From contig NZ_JASATX010000004.1 in NCBI RefSeq assembly GCF_029952955.1, positions 1 through 64,000 of the forward strand: a DNA stretch of 64,000 nt, in the 5' to 3' direction. The stretch comes from Ruicaihuangia caeni. GTDB taxonomy: Bacteria; Actinomycetota; Actinomycetes; Actinomycetales; Microbacteriaceae. The number at the start of each line of letters is the position of its first letter. Position 1 is the stretch's first letter. The notes under the pieces are model-generated. The model did no database searches and had not been told where the DNA came from. It saw nothing but the letters and a program-made list of their open reading frames with translations. A program made the position numbers and the translations under genes. Below are positions 24,551 through 33,251 of the stretch, one piece after another.

Positions 24551-26067
24551 GACGGGTCGTCAGCAGTGGAGCCATGGCGGCGGTGGGAGCCGCCGCGCTG
24601 ATGCTATCGGGGTGCAGCCTGTTCGCACCGCCGATGGTCTCGACGCCGACCCTCGAGCCCGTCGACAAGGCGCTCGAACGCTTCTACCACCAGGAACTGG
24701 ATTGGAAGAAGTGCGCAGATGGCATCTTCTGCGCTACCGCGATCGCACCCATGGACTGGTCCGATCCTGACGGCGAGACGATCGAGTTGGCGTTGGCGAG
24801 CCAGCCGGCGACCGGCAGCAGCAGTCTCGGCTCAGTGCTCGTCAATCCCGGCGGGCCCGGGGCGTCGGGCCGTGACTTCGTGCTCGATAGCGTCGATTTC
24901 GCCACCACCGACCGACTGCAGGGCAGCTACGACATCGTCGGCTTCGACCCGAGGGGTGTGGGCCGCTCGTCGGCGGTGTCGTGCCACGATGACCCGCGCC
25001 AGCTCGACGCGTACCTGTACGACATCGCGCCCGGAGCACCGGGAAGCGATGCCTGGATCGACGAGCTCCGGGCCTCGGCCGCCGACTTCGGTGAAGCCTG
25101 TCTCGAGCACACGGGCCCGCTGCTCGAGTTCGTCGACACAGAGAGCGCTGCACGCGATCTCGACATGCTGCGAGCGGTGCTCGGCGACGAGAAGTTGAAC
25201 TATCTCGGCTACTCGTACGGCACCTTCCTTGGCGCGACCTACGCCGACCTCTTCCCCGAGAACACGGGGCGACTCGTCTTCGACGGCGCGCTCGACCCGG
25301 CGACCAGTTCCCTCGACGTCACGGTCACGCAAGCGAAGGGCTTCGAGAACGCCATGCGCGCGTATCTCGCCAGCTGCCTCGGCGACCGCGAATGCCCGTT
25401 CGGTGGCTCGGTCGATAGTTCGATGCAGCAGATCCGACAGCTTCTCGACCAGCTCGACGCGAGCCCGCTACGTCACAGCGATGGTCGCATGCTGGGCAGC
25501 AGCACGATGTTCACGGCGATCATCCTGCCCCTGTACAACGAGGGCAACTGGCCTCTGCTCAACCAGCTGTTCACCGAGGTGTTCAGCGGGAATGCCGATA
25601 CGGCGTTCTTCCTCGCCGACTACTACAACGACCGCACGGAAGACGGCGAATACAGCACGAACCAGACCGAGGCGTTCCTCGCGATCAACTGCCTCGACTA
25701 CGACGACGGCGATCCCGACAACGACGAGCTGCGTGCCGAAGCAGCCTTCCTCAAGCAGGAGGCACCGATCTTCGGCCCGCAGATGTCGTACGGCGTGACG
25801 TGCGCCAGCTGGCCGTTCGGCTCGGTACGCGAGCGCGTGGCGATCGCTGCAGAAGGCTCGAGCGACATCCTCGTGGTGGGCACGACGAACGACCCTGCCA
25901 CACCGTATGTGTGGGCGCAGAACATGGCACGGCAACTGCAGAACGGTCACCTCGTGACGCATAACGGCGAGGGGCACACTGCATACGGATCCAACGACTG
26001 CGTCAACAAAGTGGTCGATGACTACTTCATCGACGGAACGGTGCCGGCAAGCGACCCCCAGTGCTGA
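24547..26067 (+). CDS. Alpha/beta-hydrolase lipoprotein, tripeptidyl aminopeptidase-like (TAP/SlpE type)
   Basis: A 506-aa exported lipoprotein. Its signal peptide ends in the lipobox LSGC. The fold has VNPGGPGASG, GFDPRGVGRSS, nucleophile GYSYGTFLG, a C-terminal acid in VVGTTNDPATP and histidine in GEGHTAYG, with the extra C-terminal TAP-like domain. Family members cleave tripeptides or short peptides outside the cell. It is translationally coupled to holB (GTGA), a conserved actinobacterial arrangement without clear functional reason. Confidence 0.9.
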   Translation: MRRVVSSGAMAAVGAAALMLSGCSLFAPPMVSTPTLEPVDKALERFYHQELDWKKCADGIFCATAIAPMDWSDPDGETIELALASQPATGSSSLGSVLVNPGGPGASGRDFVLDSVDFATTDRLQGSYDIVGFDPRGVGRSSAVSCHDDPRQLDAYLYDIAPGAPGSDAWIDELRASAADFGEACLEHTGPLLEFVDTESAARDLDMLRAVLGDEKLNYLGYSYGTFLGATYADLFPENTGRLVFDGALDPATSSLDVTVTQAKGFENAMRAYLASCLGDRECPFGGSVDSSMQQIRQLLDQLDASPLRHSDGRMLGSSTMFTAIILPLYNEGNWPLLNQLFTEVFSGNADTAFFLADYYNDRTEDGEYSTNQTEAFLAINCLDYDDGDPDNDELRAEAAFLKQEAPIFGPQMSYGVTCASWPFGSVRERVAIAAEGSSDILVVGTTNDPATPYVWAQNMARQLQNGHLVTHNGEGHTAYGSNDCVNKVVDDYFIDGTVPASDPQC

Positions 26068-26124
26068 GCGTGCCGCGGTCCGCCTGGCTCACGCGGCTGC
26101 CGACTGCAAGTTTGCGGCGTCTGC

Positions 26125-26130
26125 AATAAT
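26125..26130 (+). promoter_or_regulatory. -10 hexamer of a probably leaderless tetR promoter
   Basis: AATAAT ends 6 nt before the ATG at 26137, so initiation would fall on the start codon. No ribosome binding site at usual spacing is present. Confidence 0.45.
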
Positions 26131-26136
26131 TAGGTG

Positions 26137-26754
26137 ATGACAGTCCCTGTTCAGCCCGGTCTCCGCGAGCGCAAGCGCGCTGCGACCCGTCGTGCGATCC
26201 AGCACGCAGCGCTGTCGCTTGCTGCCGAGCGCGGCCTCGGCGCAGTGACAGTGGATGACATCAGTCGAGCGGCGGATGTCTCGCCGCGCACGTTCTTCAA
26301 CTACTTCGCCACCAAAGACGACGCGCTCACCTCCGAACTCCCGAGCTTGCGCCAGCGTGAGGCCACCGATGCCTTCATCTCGGCGAAGCAGTCTGACCTG
26401 TTCGAGGCGATCGGCGAACTCCTTGCCGCAGCCGCCGAGCAGGTGGCGGCCGACCGCGAACTCCTCGAGCTTCGCCGAGAGGTGAGTCGTCGGCATCCCG
26501 AGATCGTGGCCATGAACATGGCCAATATGCGCCGCTTTGAGGCAGCGTTCGCCGAGCTCGTGGCGGAGCGGCTCGAGGCGACGGATTCGGCGGAGGCCGA
26601 GGACGAGCGCGAGGAGCGCGCGGCGCTGATCGCGTTCGTCGCCGTCGGCGCGATGCGGCACTCGTGGCTGAGGTGGGCGGACCACATGTCGAGCCGAACA
26701 CTTGCAGACGAGCTCCGCCGTGCGTTCGCGCTGCTGGGCACGCTCGCGCACTGA
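26137..26754 (+). CDS. TetR-family transcriptional regulator
   Basis: A 205-aa regulator. The N-terminal helix-turn-helix is visible as [20 protein letters not shown], then [20 protein letters not shown] with the typical FFNYF recognition end. The C-terminal ligand domain is unlike well-known families. The start is taken at ATG 26137 because a -10 hexamer lies exactly 6 nt upstream; a GTG immediately before (26134) is equivalent. No regulated neighbour is evident; tRNA-Thr follows. Confidence 0.88.
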   Translation: MTVPVQPGLRERKRAATRRAIQHAALSLAAERGLGAVTVDDISRAADVSPRTFFNYFATKDDALTSELPSLRQREATDAFISAKQSDLFEAIGELLAAAAEQVAADRELLELRREVSRRHPEIVAMNMANMRRFEAAFAELVAERLEATDSAEAEDEREERAALIAFVAVGAMRHSWLRWADHMSSRTLADELRRAFALLGTLAH

Positions 26755-26844
26755 GGCCATCGCCCGGCGACTGCGGCGGACGAACAGAGGATGCCGTGAC
26801 GTCCGCTAGACTTGTGTGCTGTGCCACCGCTCACGCGGTGCCAC

Positions 26845-26917
26845 GCCGCCTTAGCTCAGTCGGCAGAGCGTCTCACTCGTAATGAGAAGGTCGTGGGTTC
26901 GATTCCCACAGGCGGCT
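26845..26917 (+). tRNA. tRNA-Thr (anticodon CGT)
   Basis: A 73-nt cloverleaf with acceptor stem GCCGCCT/AGGCGGC and discriminator T. The anticodon stem TCTCA/TGAGA holds the loop CTCGTAA (anticodon CGT). The T arm is GTGGG-TTCGATT-CCCAC. CCA is not encoded. A possible -10 TAGACT lies at 26807-26812. The 220 bp between this gene and the next (27141) show nothing recognisable. Confidence 0.95.
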
Positions 26918-27140
26918 CACCTCACCTCCCCCGTCTTCGAGAGCTGACCCGCCGTCTCGAGCGAGGGCTCGTCGACGCCGGTAGCTCCCAGTCCACCGCC
27001 GAGGCAGAACTGGCGTGGCGAGCGGTGACCGTGTTGGTACGCGGCCGTCACGCTTCCAAGCGCTCATGGACTCCATGGGCAATCCTCGTAGCCGACGCCT
27101 TCGCGGGGGGCGTCTCAGGAAGACGCGAGAGCCCCGGCGC

Positions 27141-27995
27141 TCACCGGGCCCGGCGGGCGCGCACCGTCGTGACGATCGACATGGTGACTGCGAGCGACAT
27201 GACCACGAGGAAGATCAACGTCGCCACGACGTTGACCTGCGGCGGCACACCGCGCTTGGCAGCGCCCCAGACGTACATCGGGAACGTCATCGCGCTGCCC
27301 GAGTTGAAGTTCGTGATGATGAAGTCGTCGAACGACAGCGCGAAGGCCAGCACCGCACCGGCGAGGATGCCGGGAGCCGCCAGCGGCAGCGTCACACGGC
27401 GGAACGCCCGCCAGGGGTTCGCGTAGAGATCGGTCGCCGCTTCGAGCAGGCGGGAGTCGAGCATCGCGAGCCGCGCCTTCACGACGATGATCACGAAACT
27501 GATGCAGAACATGATGTGGGCGAGCAGGATGGCGACTGGACCGAGCGGGATGCCCGCATTCACGTACAGCGTCAGCAGTGATGCGCCCAGCACCACTTCC
27601 GGCATGGTCATCGGCAGCAGCACGAGCACGTTGGCGGTCGCACGGCCCGCGAAATCGAAGCGGGTGAGCGCGTAGGCGGCCAGCACGCCGATGACGGTGG
27701 CGGCCGCGGCGGCCGCGAGCGCGATCTGGAGGCTCAGGAGCACGGATTCGCAGAGGCCGTATGGTCCGCACATGTTCGCCCAGTTGTCGAGCGTGAACGC
27801 GTTGAACGTGAAGTTGTACCGCCCCGCCGGGTCGTTGAGCGACATGAGCACCACCACCGCGATCGGCAGCAGCAGGTAGACGACCGCGAGTGCGCCGATC
27901 ACTCGGATCGCGTGACGACCGAAGAAAGCGGCTGCGCGTTCGCGGGCGGCCGAGTAGTGCAGCGGCCGAGCGGTGCGGGCGTTCGAAGCATCCAC
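27141..27995 (-). CDS. ABC transporter permease, PotC-type (second system)
   Basis: A 284-aa permease with six hydrophobic helices, the PotC-like VLMSLNDPAGRYNFTFNAFT loop and an EAA segment LLEAATDLYANPWRAFRRVTLP. It is the last gene of a minus-strand operon in the order potD-potA-potB-potC. With the PotB-type protein it forms the membrane channel. A basic 30-residue N-terminal tail is present. Confidence 0.92.
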   Translation of the reverse strand: MDASNARTARPLHYSAARERAAAFFGRHAIRVIGALAVVYLLLPIAVVVLMSLNDPAGRYNFTFNAFTLDNWANMCGPYGLCESVLLSLQIALAAAAAATVIGVLAAYALTRFDFAGRATANVLVLLPMTMPEVVLGASLLTLYVNAGIPLGPVAILLAHIMFCISFVIIVVKARLAMLDSRLLEAATDLYANPWRAFRRVTLPLAAPGILAGAVLAFALSFDDFIITNFNSGSAMTFPMYVWGAAKRGVPPQVNVVATLIFLVVMSLAVTMSIVTTVRARRAR

Positions 27996-28009
27996 GTTGA
28001 CTCTGCTTC

Positions 28010-28870
28010 CTAGAACAGCTCGTCGGTGCGCGCGCGGCGCAGCGACAGGGCGACCAGTCCGATGATGAGCACGATGAGCGTGACCGAGATGGCGGATGCG
28101 GTCGGGTAGTCGAGCGCCCGCAGGTACTGACTATCGATGACGTTGCCGATCATCTGCGTATCGACGCTGCCGAGCAACTGGGCGTTCACGAAGTCGCCCG
28201 CAGCGGGAATGAACACGAGCAGCGTTCCCGCGGCGATCCCCGGCAGTGAAAGCGGCAGCGTGACCCGGCGGAAAGCGCGGAACCCACTCGCGTACAGGTC
28301 GCCCGCCGCCTCGATGAGTCGACGGTCGATGCGGTCGAGGCTCACGAAGATCGGCAGCGCCATGAACGGCAGGAAGTTATAGGTCAGCCCGGCGATGACC
28401 GACACCGGTGTGGCCAGGAGCCACTGATCGGGCCCGAGCAGACCGACCGTCCGCAACGCACCGACGACGACGCCCTGGTCGGCGAGGATGGTGGTCCACG
28501 CAAGCGTGCGCACCAGGAAGCTCGCGAACAGCGGAGCAACCACGAGCACGAGCAGCAGGTACTTCCATCGTCCGCTCTTGAACACGATCATGTAGGCGAG
28601 CGGGTAGGCGATCAGCAGCGCGCACACCGTCGCAATCGCGGCGAACGCGACGGAGCGCAGGAACCACGGCCAGTACGTGGTCACGACGTGAACGTAGTTG
28701 GCCACCTCGAAGGTGAAGACGAATCCCTCTTGGAACGAGCCCGACTGCAGCGAGCCCATCACGAGCGTCACGAGCGGTGACAAGAAGAAGGCGAGCAGCC
28801 ACACCACCATGGGGGCGAGCAGCAGGTATGGCGCCCACCTGCGGCGACCTGCAGTCGTGGCGCTCGTCAT
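28010..28870 (-). CDS. ABC transporter permease, PotB-type (second system)
   Basis: A 286-aa permease with the PotB pattern: N-terminal helix LLLAPMVVWLLAFFLSPLVT, periplasmic loop, and coupling loop LIEAAGDLYASGFRAFRRVTLP. The start at 28870 is fixed by a very strong GGAGGTGA ribosome binding site, which itself contains the stop codon of the upstream ATPase gene, so translation is tightly coupled. An upstream start at 28984 is open but would overlap that gene. Confidence 0.93.
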   Translation of the reverse strand: MTSATTAGRRRWAPYLLLAPMVVWLLAFFLSPLVTLVMGSLQSGSFQEGFVFTFEVANYVHVVTTYWPWFLRSVAFAAIATVCALLIAYPLAYMIVFKSGRWKYLLLVLVVAPLFASFLVRTLAWTTILADQGVVVGALRTVGLLGPDQWLLATPVSVIAGLTYNFLPFMALPIFVSLDRIDRRLIEAAGDLYASGFRAFRRVTLPLSLPGIAAGTLLVFIPAAGDFVNAQLLGSVDTQMIGNVIDSQYLRALDYPTASAISVTLIVLIIGLVALSLRRARTDELF

Positions 28871-28874
28871 GGCG

Positions 28875-30104
28875 TCACCTCCGCTTGCGGCGTGCAGCGC
28901 GTCCCCGCGCGCCGACCGCTGCGACGTGCTGGGTATCGGCCCCGACGGCGGTGCCCTCACCCGCGTGAGGGTCTTGGCTGCCATCGAGCGCGAAGGTGAA
29001 CCCGAGTTGCCAGATCAGGCGTACTGATGTTCCCGGAGCCAAGCGCTCACGCACGGAGTCGTTCTGAACGAAGGCCTTCACGGTCTCGTTGCTGCCGGCG
29101 ACCTCGACCACGTACTCGGTGCCGATGCCCGTGTACGACGAATCGAGCACGATGCCCGCAAGCTCGTTCTCGCCTGCTGCGGCGACGTCGTGATCGCGGG
29201 CGATCCTGATCTTCTCGGGACGCACACCCACGAATACGCTCTGGTCGGTGGCGTGCACTCGTGCCGATGGGACGCGCACCTGCTGGCCCGCGACATCGAT
29301 CATCGCGAGCTCGCTCTCATGGCCGAGCACGATTCCGGGCAGCAGGTTGGAATTGCCGAGGAAGTTGGCGACGAAGGCCGTGCGGGGTGATTCGTAGAGC
29401 TCTTCCGGTGCGCCCATCTGCTCGATCCGGCCGCCATTCATCACCGCGATCTTGTCGGCCATCGTCATGGCCTCCTCCTGGTCATGCGTGACATGCAGGA
29501 ACGTGAGGCCGAGGTCGCTCTGGATCTGCTTCACCTCGTACTGCATCTGGCGGCGCAGTTTCATGTCGAGGGCCCCGAGCGGTTCGTCGAGCAGCAGCAC
29601 CTGCGGCTCATTGACGATGGCACGCGCCAGTGCGACGCGCTGCTGCTGCCCGCCCGAGAGTTGCGCGGGCTTGCGCTGCGCCAAGGCCGAGAGCTCGACG
29701 GTCTCGAGGATGCGCTCGACCTTGCGCTTGATGTCGCTCGCCCTGCGCTCGCGAAGGCCGAACGCCACGTTCTCGAAGATGGTCAGGTGCGGGAAGAGCG
29801 CGTACGACTGGAACACGGTATTGACCGGCCGCCGGAACCCGCGCAACTGGGTGATGTCGTTGCCGGAGAGCAGGATGCTGCCTTCGTCGGGCTGCTCGAG
29901 ACCGGCAACCATCCGCAGCGTCGTGGTCTTGCCGCATCCGGACGGTCCCAACAGCGCGAAGAGCTGGCCGCTCGGGATGGTGAGATCGAGGCTGTCGACC
30001 ACTGTGGTGCCGGAGTACCGCTTGACGAGTCCGCGAAGCTCGAGATCGCCTTCGATCGCTCCCACCTCAGAACTGACGACCCCCACTTGTTCCGTGGCGG
30101 TCAA
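28875..30104 (-). CDS. ABC transporter ATP-binding protein, PotA-type (second system)
   Basis: A 409-aa ATPase with Walker A GPSGCGKTT, FQSYALFPHL, signature LSGGQQQRVALARAI, VLLLDEPLGALD, VTHDQEEAMTMAD and a C-terminal TOBE_2 domain (RPEKIRI). It is followed by an unusual tail of about 40 residues ending RRKRR. The likely start is a TTG that overlaps the stop of the binding-protein gene (TTGA), with AAGG about 9 nt upstream. GTG codons a few residues further in are alternatives. Confidence 0.9.
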   Translation of the reverse strand: MTATEQVGVVSSEVGAIEGDLELRGLVKRYSGTTVVDSLDLTIPSGQLFALLGPSGCGKTTTLRMVAGLEQPDEGSILLSGNDITQLRGFRRPVNTVFQSYALFPHLTIFENVAFGLRERRASDIKRKVERILETVELSALAQRKPAQLSGGQQQRVALARAIVNEPQVLLLDEPLGALDMKLRRQMQYEVKQIQSDLGLTFLHVTHDQEEAMTMADKIAVMNGGRIEQMGAPEELYESPRTAFVANFLGNSNLLPGIVLGHESELAMIDVAGQQVRVPSARVHATDQSVFVGVRPEKIRIARDHDVAAAGENELAGIVLDSSYTGIGTEYVVEVAGSNETVKAFVQNDSVRERLAPGTSVRLIWQLGFTFALDGSQDPHAGEGTAVGADTQHVAAVGARGRAARRKRR

Positions 30105-31282
30105 AGTCCGAGCGCCTTGTCGAAGGCTGACTGGCGGGCCTGGTTCTCGTCGAGGTCCATCGGCTTGTAGGTGAACATCTTCTTCATCTCCTCGGCATCG
30201 GGGAAGATGAGCGGGTTGTCGGCCAATTCCGGGTCGATGGAGGCCATCGCATCCTGAGCGCCCGCGACCGGGCACACTGCGTTCACATATGCGGCCACCT
30301 GCGCGGCGACCTCGGGCTCGTAGTAGAAGTCGATGAGCTTGTGGGCGGCCTCGGTGTCGGGCGCGCCCGTGGGAACCATCAGGACGTCCTCCATCAGCAC
30401 CCCACCCGAGTCGGGGATGAAGAACTTGATCGCCGGGTTGTCCTTCGCAAGCTGAACGACGTCACCCGCCCAGGCGAGGCATGCGCCGATGTTGCCCTGC
30501 GAGAGGTCGGCCGCGTAGTCATTGCCGGTGAAGCGGCGCAGTTGGCCGCTCTGGCGCGCCGACTCGATGTCTTCGATCGCCTGCTGGAAGTCGTCGTCGT
30601 TGAAGGCGCCCGGGTCGGCGCCGTTCGCGAGCATCAAGGTGCCGGTCGTCTCGCGAAGCTCGGTGAGCAGCGACACCTTGCCCTTGAGGGCAGGGTCGGT
30701 GAGCAGTTCCTGTACCGTTCGCACGTCCTTGCCGGTGACATCGGTGTTCACCGCGATGCCCACGAGCCACCCCTGCCACGCGAGTGAGTAATCGCGCGTG
30801 GGATCGAACGCGGGGCTCTGGAACGCCGGCAACAGATTCTTCGCATTCGCGAGCTTCGACTTGTCGAGCTTCTGCGCCCAATCGAGCGAGATGAAGCGGC
30901 CGCCCATCCAGTCAGTGGGGCTGATGACACTGGCCGGGATGCCTTGGCCGCCCTGCATGAGCGGTTGCACCTTCGCGAACCACTCGTCGTTGCTGTTGAT
31001 CTCCGCCAGGTACTCGACCCGGATGCCGGTGCGCTCCTCGAACTCGACCAGGCTCGGGATCGTGCCGTCATCCTCGGTGTCGACCGAGAGCGGCCAGTTC
31101 GACCAGATGATCTGGTCGCTCGAGGAGCTTCCATTGCTCGGCGCGACGCCTGTCGGCTTCGTCGTGCATCCCGCGAGTAGCAGGCTGCCGCCGGCGACCG
31201 CCGCCAGCTGCATGACCTGCCGTCTCGTCATCCCCCCGAGCCCGCTGAGATCGAGTTGGCGCCGAGCACCGAATGAAGACAT
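30101..31282 (-). CDS. PotD-like substrate-binding lipoprotein, Tat-type signal (second system)
   Basis: A 393-aa binding protein. The signal region contains a twin-arginine (TRRQVMQLAAVAGG) followed by the lipobox LLAGC, so it is probably a Tat-exported lipoprotein. The mature part shows IIWSNWPLSVDTEDD, IRVEYLAEINSNDEW and DYSLAWQGWLVGIAVN, typical of the PotD/spermidine-putrescine binding family. It is the first gene of the operon, with GGGGAG before the ATG, and is preceded by a recognisable promoter. Confidence 0.92.
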   Translation of the reverse strand: MSSFGARRQLDLSGLGGMTRRQVMQLAAVAGGSLLLAGCTTKPTGVAPSNGSSSSDQIIWSNWPLSVDTEDDGTIPSLVEFEERTGIRVEYLAEINSNDEWFAKVQPLMQGGQGIPASVISPTDWMGGRFISLDWAQKLDKSKLANAKNLLPAFQSPAFDPTRDYSLAWQGWLVGIAVNTDVTGKDVRTVQELLTDPALKGKVSLLTELRETTGTLMLANGADPGAFNDDDFQQAIEDIESARQSGQLRRFTGNDYAADLSQGNIGACLAWAGDVVQLAKDNPAIKFFIPDSGGVLMEDVLMVPTGAPDTEAAHKLIDFYYEPEVAAQVAAYVNAVCPVAGAQDAMASIDPELADNPLIFPDAEEMKKMFTYKPMDLDENQARQSAFDKALGL

Positions 31283-31314
31283 CTCATCTCCCCACTGCCA
31301 TAGTGTTGCCGCTC

Positions 31315-31351
31315 ACCATAGGGGGGCGATGCCGCCGGGGTCAAAGACCCC
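31315..31351 (-). promoter_or_regulatory. Promoter and palindrome upstream of the second pot operon
   Basis: On the minus strand TTGACC (31344-31339) and TATGGT (31320-31315) are separated by 18 bp. The -35 overlaps the perfect palindrome GGGGTC-AAA-GACCCC (31337-31351), a good candidate repressor site. A CCCCC/GGGGG inverted repeat adjoins it. Confidence 0.6.
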
Positions 31352-31420
31352 CACACGGGGGAGTGCGTGTCGCGGCAAGGCCCCAGGGGTGGCGCCCGAC
31401 CCGAATCGGGCGAGTCAGTA

Positions 31421-31484
31421 TGTCAAGTTTCCTTGACACGAAGTCGCAATGCCTTTACATTCTCAATGTCTGGTTTCTTTGACA
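31421..31484 (+). promoter_or_regulatory. Strong promoter flanked by twin operators
   Basis: TTGACA (31433-31438), a 17-bp spacer and TACATT (31456-31461) form a near-consensus promoter. TGTCAAGTTTCCTTGACA (31421-31438, perfect 7-bp arms) overlaps the -35. TGTCTGGTTTCTTTGACA (31467-31484, 15/18 identical) covers the expected start site. The XRE regulator two genes downstream is the likely binder. Confidence 0.8.
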
Positions 31485-31497
31485 TGGGGAGTTGGCG

Positions 31498-31941
31498 ATG
31501 ACCTTCAATTCGGCACCGGAAGAGCGCAGCGCGTGGATCATGCTCGTGCTGGCAGCGGTCGGGTATCCGGTCTATCTCGCCTTGTTGCTCGGCGGGTTGG
31601 AGGGGCGCCCGCTCACCGAGGCCGAGTTCGCTTGGCCCATGCTCTGGACCATCGGCGGATCGATCCTCGCCTCGTTCGTGCTGCATGCGCTGTTCCGCGT
31701 GTTCACCGATCTCGACAACAACACCAGAGACGAGCGCGACCGTCAGATCAGCCGGTGGGCCGACCATACCGGCCAGGCGTTCGTGGTGGCGGGCGCGCTC
31801 GCCGGCCTCGTTCTCGCCATGCTCCGGCTCGATGTGTTCTGGATCGCGAACGCCATCTACCTCGGGTTCTTCCTGTCGGCAGTGCTCGGATCGATCGCGA
31901 AGATCATCGCGTATCGGCGCGGTTTCTCGGCGACGTGGTGA
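31498..31941 (+). CDS. Small multi-helix membrane protein next to an XRE regulator
   Basis: A 147-aa protein with four predicted membrane helices: about 14-33, 48-68, 95-115 and 118-138. A charged loop (TDLDNNTRDERDRQISRWAD) contains the kind of DERDR motif seen in the DUF2178-type proteins that accompany YozG-like regulators. Function is unknown. The start is ATG 31498 with GGGGAG 6 nt upstream. It is the first gene under the twin-operator promoter and is followed by the XRE gene. Confidence 0.8.
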   Translation: MTFNSAPEERSAWIMLVLAAVGYPVYLALLLGGLEGRPLTEAEFAWPMLWTIGGSILASFVLHALFRVFTDLDNNTRDERDRQISRWADHTGQAFVVAGALAGLVLAMLRLDVFWIANAIYLGFFLSAVLGSIAKIIAYRRGFSATW

Positions 31942-31957
31942 AGGGCGGGCTGAACGC

Positions 31958-32263
31958 ATGGTGAAACGCGCCCCAAGGGACGGATCGGAGGCGGCATCCG
32001 CGAGTGCTGCCAAGTCGCCGGCCAAGGCCACCCGAGTGACGAACCAGATCCGCCGACTCCGGTTCGAAGCCGGCGAGATGACCCAGGCCGAGCTCGCCGA
32101 GCGCATCGGCGTGACGCGGCAGACACTCATCGCGATCGAGCAGGGGCGCTACTCGCCGTCGCTCGAGACAGCGTTCCGAATCGCTCGCGCGTTCAATGCC
32201 GGGCTCGACGACGTATTCCAATACCCCGCAGAGTCACCGCTCGAAGAGGAGAGCAATCAATGA
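31958..32263 (+). CDS. XRE-family (YozG-like) transcriptional regulator
   Basis: A 101-aa helix-turn-helix protein with a 25-residue basic/Ala/Ser leader and then NQIRRLRFEAGEMTQAELAE, RIGVTRQTLIAIEQGRY and SPSLETAFRIARAFNAGLDDVF, the compact YozG-like fold. It lies in the middle of a three-gene operon and is coupled to the oxidoreductase by ATGA. It probably represses its own promoter through the twin TGTCAAG...CTTGACA sites. Confidence 0.9.
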   Translation: MVKRAPRDGSEAASASAAKSPAKATRVTNQIRRLRFEAGEMTQAELAERIGVTRQTLIAIEQGRYSPSLETAFRIARAFNAGLDDVFQYPAESPLEEESNQ

Positions 32264-33222
32264 GAGCCATCGTGCAAGACCGGTATGGCGAGGCCGATGT
32301 GCTGCGCCTGGCCGATATCGACCGCCCCCGACTCTCGGCCGGCCAGGTGCTCGTGGAGGTGAGAGCGGCCGGCGTCGACCCCGGGGTGTGGCACCTGATG
32401 GCCGGCAAGCCAGGCCTCGTGCGGCTCGCCGCCGGGCTTCGCCGACCCCGCTGGCCCGTGCGGGGCATGGCCTTCGCAGGAGTCGTCACCGCAGTAGGCG
32501 AGGGCGTCGATGCGTTCGGCGCGGGCGACGAGGTGTTCGGCACCGCAAACGGGTCGTTCGCAGAGTTCGTATTGGCCAAACCGGAGAAAATCGCGCCGAA
32601 ACCGGCCTCGCTCAGCTTCGAGGAGGCCGCGGCCGTGCCGATCTCCGGGCCCACAGCGCTGCAGTCACTGCGCGATGCTGTGCGACTGCAGGCCGGTCAG
32701 CATGTGCTGGTGCTCGGTGCAGCGGGAGGGGTCGGCACCTTCGCCGTTCAGCTCGCAAAGGCGATGGGCGCGAGGGTGACAGGAGCTGCGAGCGGCCCGA
32801 AACTCGAGCTGGTGCGCTCCATTGGGGCGGATGCCGTCATCGACTACACCGTCGAAGACCCCCTCGCCGCTGGGCCCTACGATGCGATTCTCGACATGGG
32901 GGGCGCAAGGCAGCTCGCCGCGCTGCGCGCTGCACTCGTGCCGGGCGGGGCGATCGCGATCGTGGGCGCCGAAGTCGGCCCGCTCGGCGGTCTCAGCCGC
33001 ATGCTCGTCGCCCCGCTGGTGACGGCGTTCAGCCGCCACCGCATCGTCGGCGTCATCTCGATCGAGAACACGGCCGATCTGCTCGAGCTCACCGACTACA
33101 TCGAGAAGGATGCGGTGCGGCCCGCACTCGACCAGGTGTTCCCGCTCGAGCACGCTGCGGACGCGATCCGGCACATCGGTCGCGGCCACGGCACCGGCAA
33201 GACCGTGCTCAGCATCGGCTGA
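32260..33222 (+). CDS. NAD(P)-dependent zinc-independent alcohol dehydrogenase/quinone oxidoreductase (MDR)
   Basis: A 320-aa medium-chain reductase. A GroES-like N-terminus (GEADVLRLADIDRP, GVDPGVWHLMAGKP) lacks zinc ligands. The Rossmann domain has VLVLGAAGGVGTFAVQLAK. These enzymes reduce quinones or activated alkenes in the cytoplasm. It is the last gene of the membrane protein-XRE-MDR operon. The set suggests a response to a redox-active or membrane-active compound, but no substrate can be named. Confidence 0.88.
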   Translation: MRAIVQDRYGEADVLRLADIDRPRLSAGQVLVEVRAAGVDPGVWHLMAGKPGLVRLAAGLRRPRWPVRGMAFAGVVTAVGEGVDAFGAGDEVFGTANGSFAEFVLAKPEKIAPKPASLSFEEAAAVPISGPTALQSLRDAVRLQAGQHVLVLGAAGGVGTFAVQLAKAMGARVTGAASGPKLELVRSIGADAVIDYTVEDPLAAGPYDAILDMGGARQLAALRAALVPGGAIAIVGAEVGPLGGLSRMLVAPLVTAFSRHRIVGVISIENTADLLELTDYIEKDAVRPALDQVFPLEHAADAIRHIGRGHGTGKTVLSIG

Positions 33223-33251
33223 GAGCCCTCACCTGCTGTCGCCATGGTCGA

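Noticed and set aside
26918-27140. Integrated element at the tRNA-Thr 3' end
   Set aside because: No integrase gene and no direct repeat of the tRNA 3' end was seen within the window; the neighbouring ABC operon looks chromosomal.
28871-28984. Longer N-terminus of the second PotB-type permease
   Set aside because: It would overlap the ATPase gene by 110 bp, while GGAGGTGA points clearly to the start at 28870.
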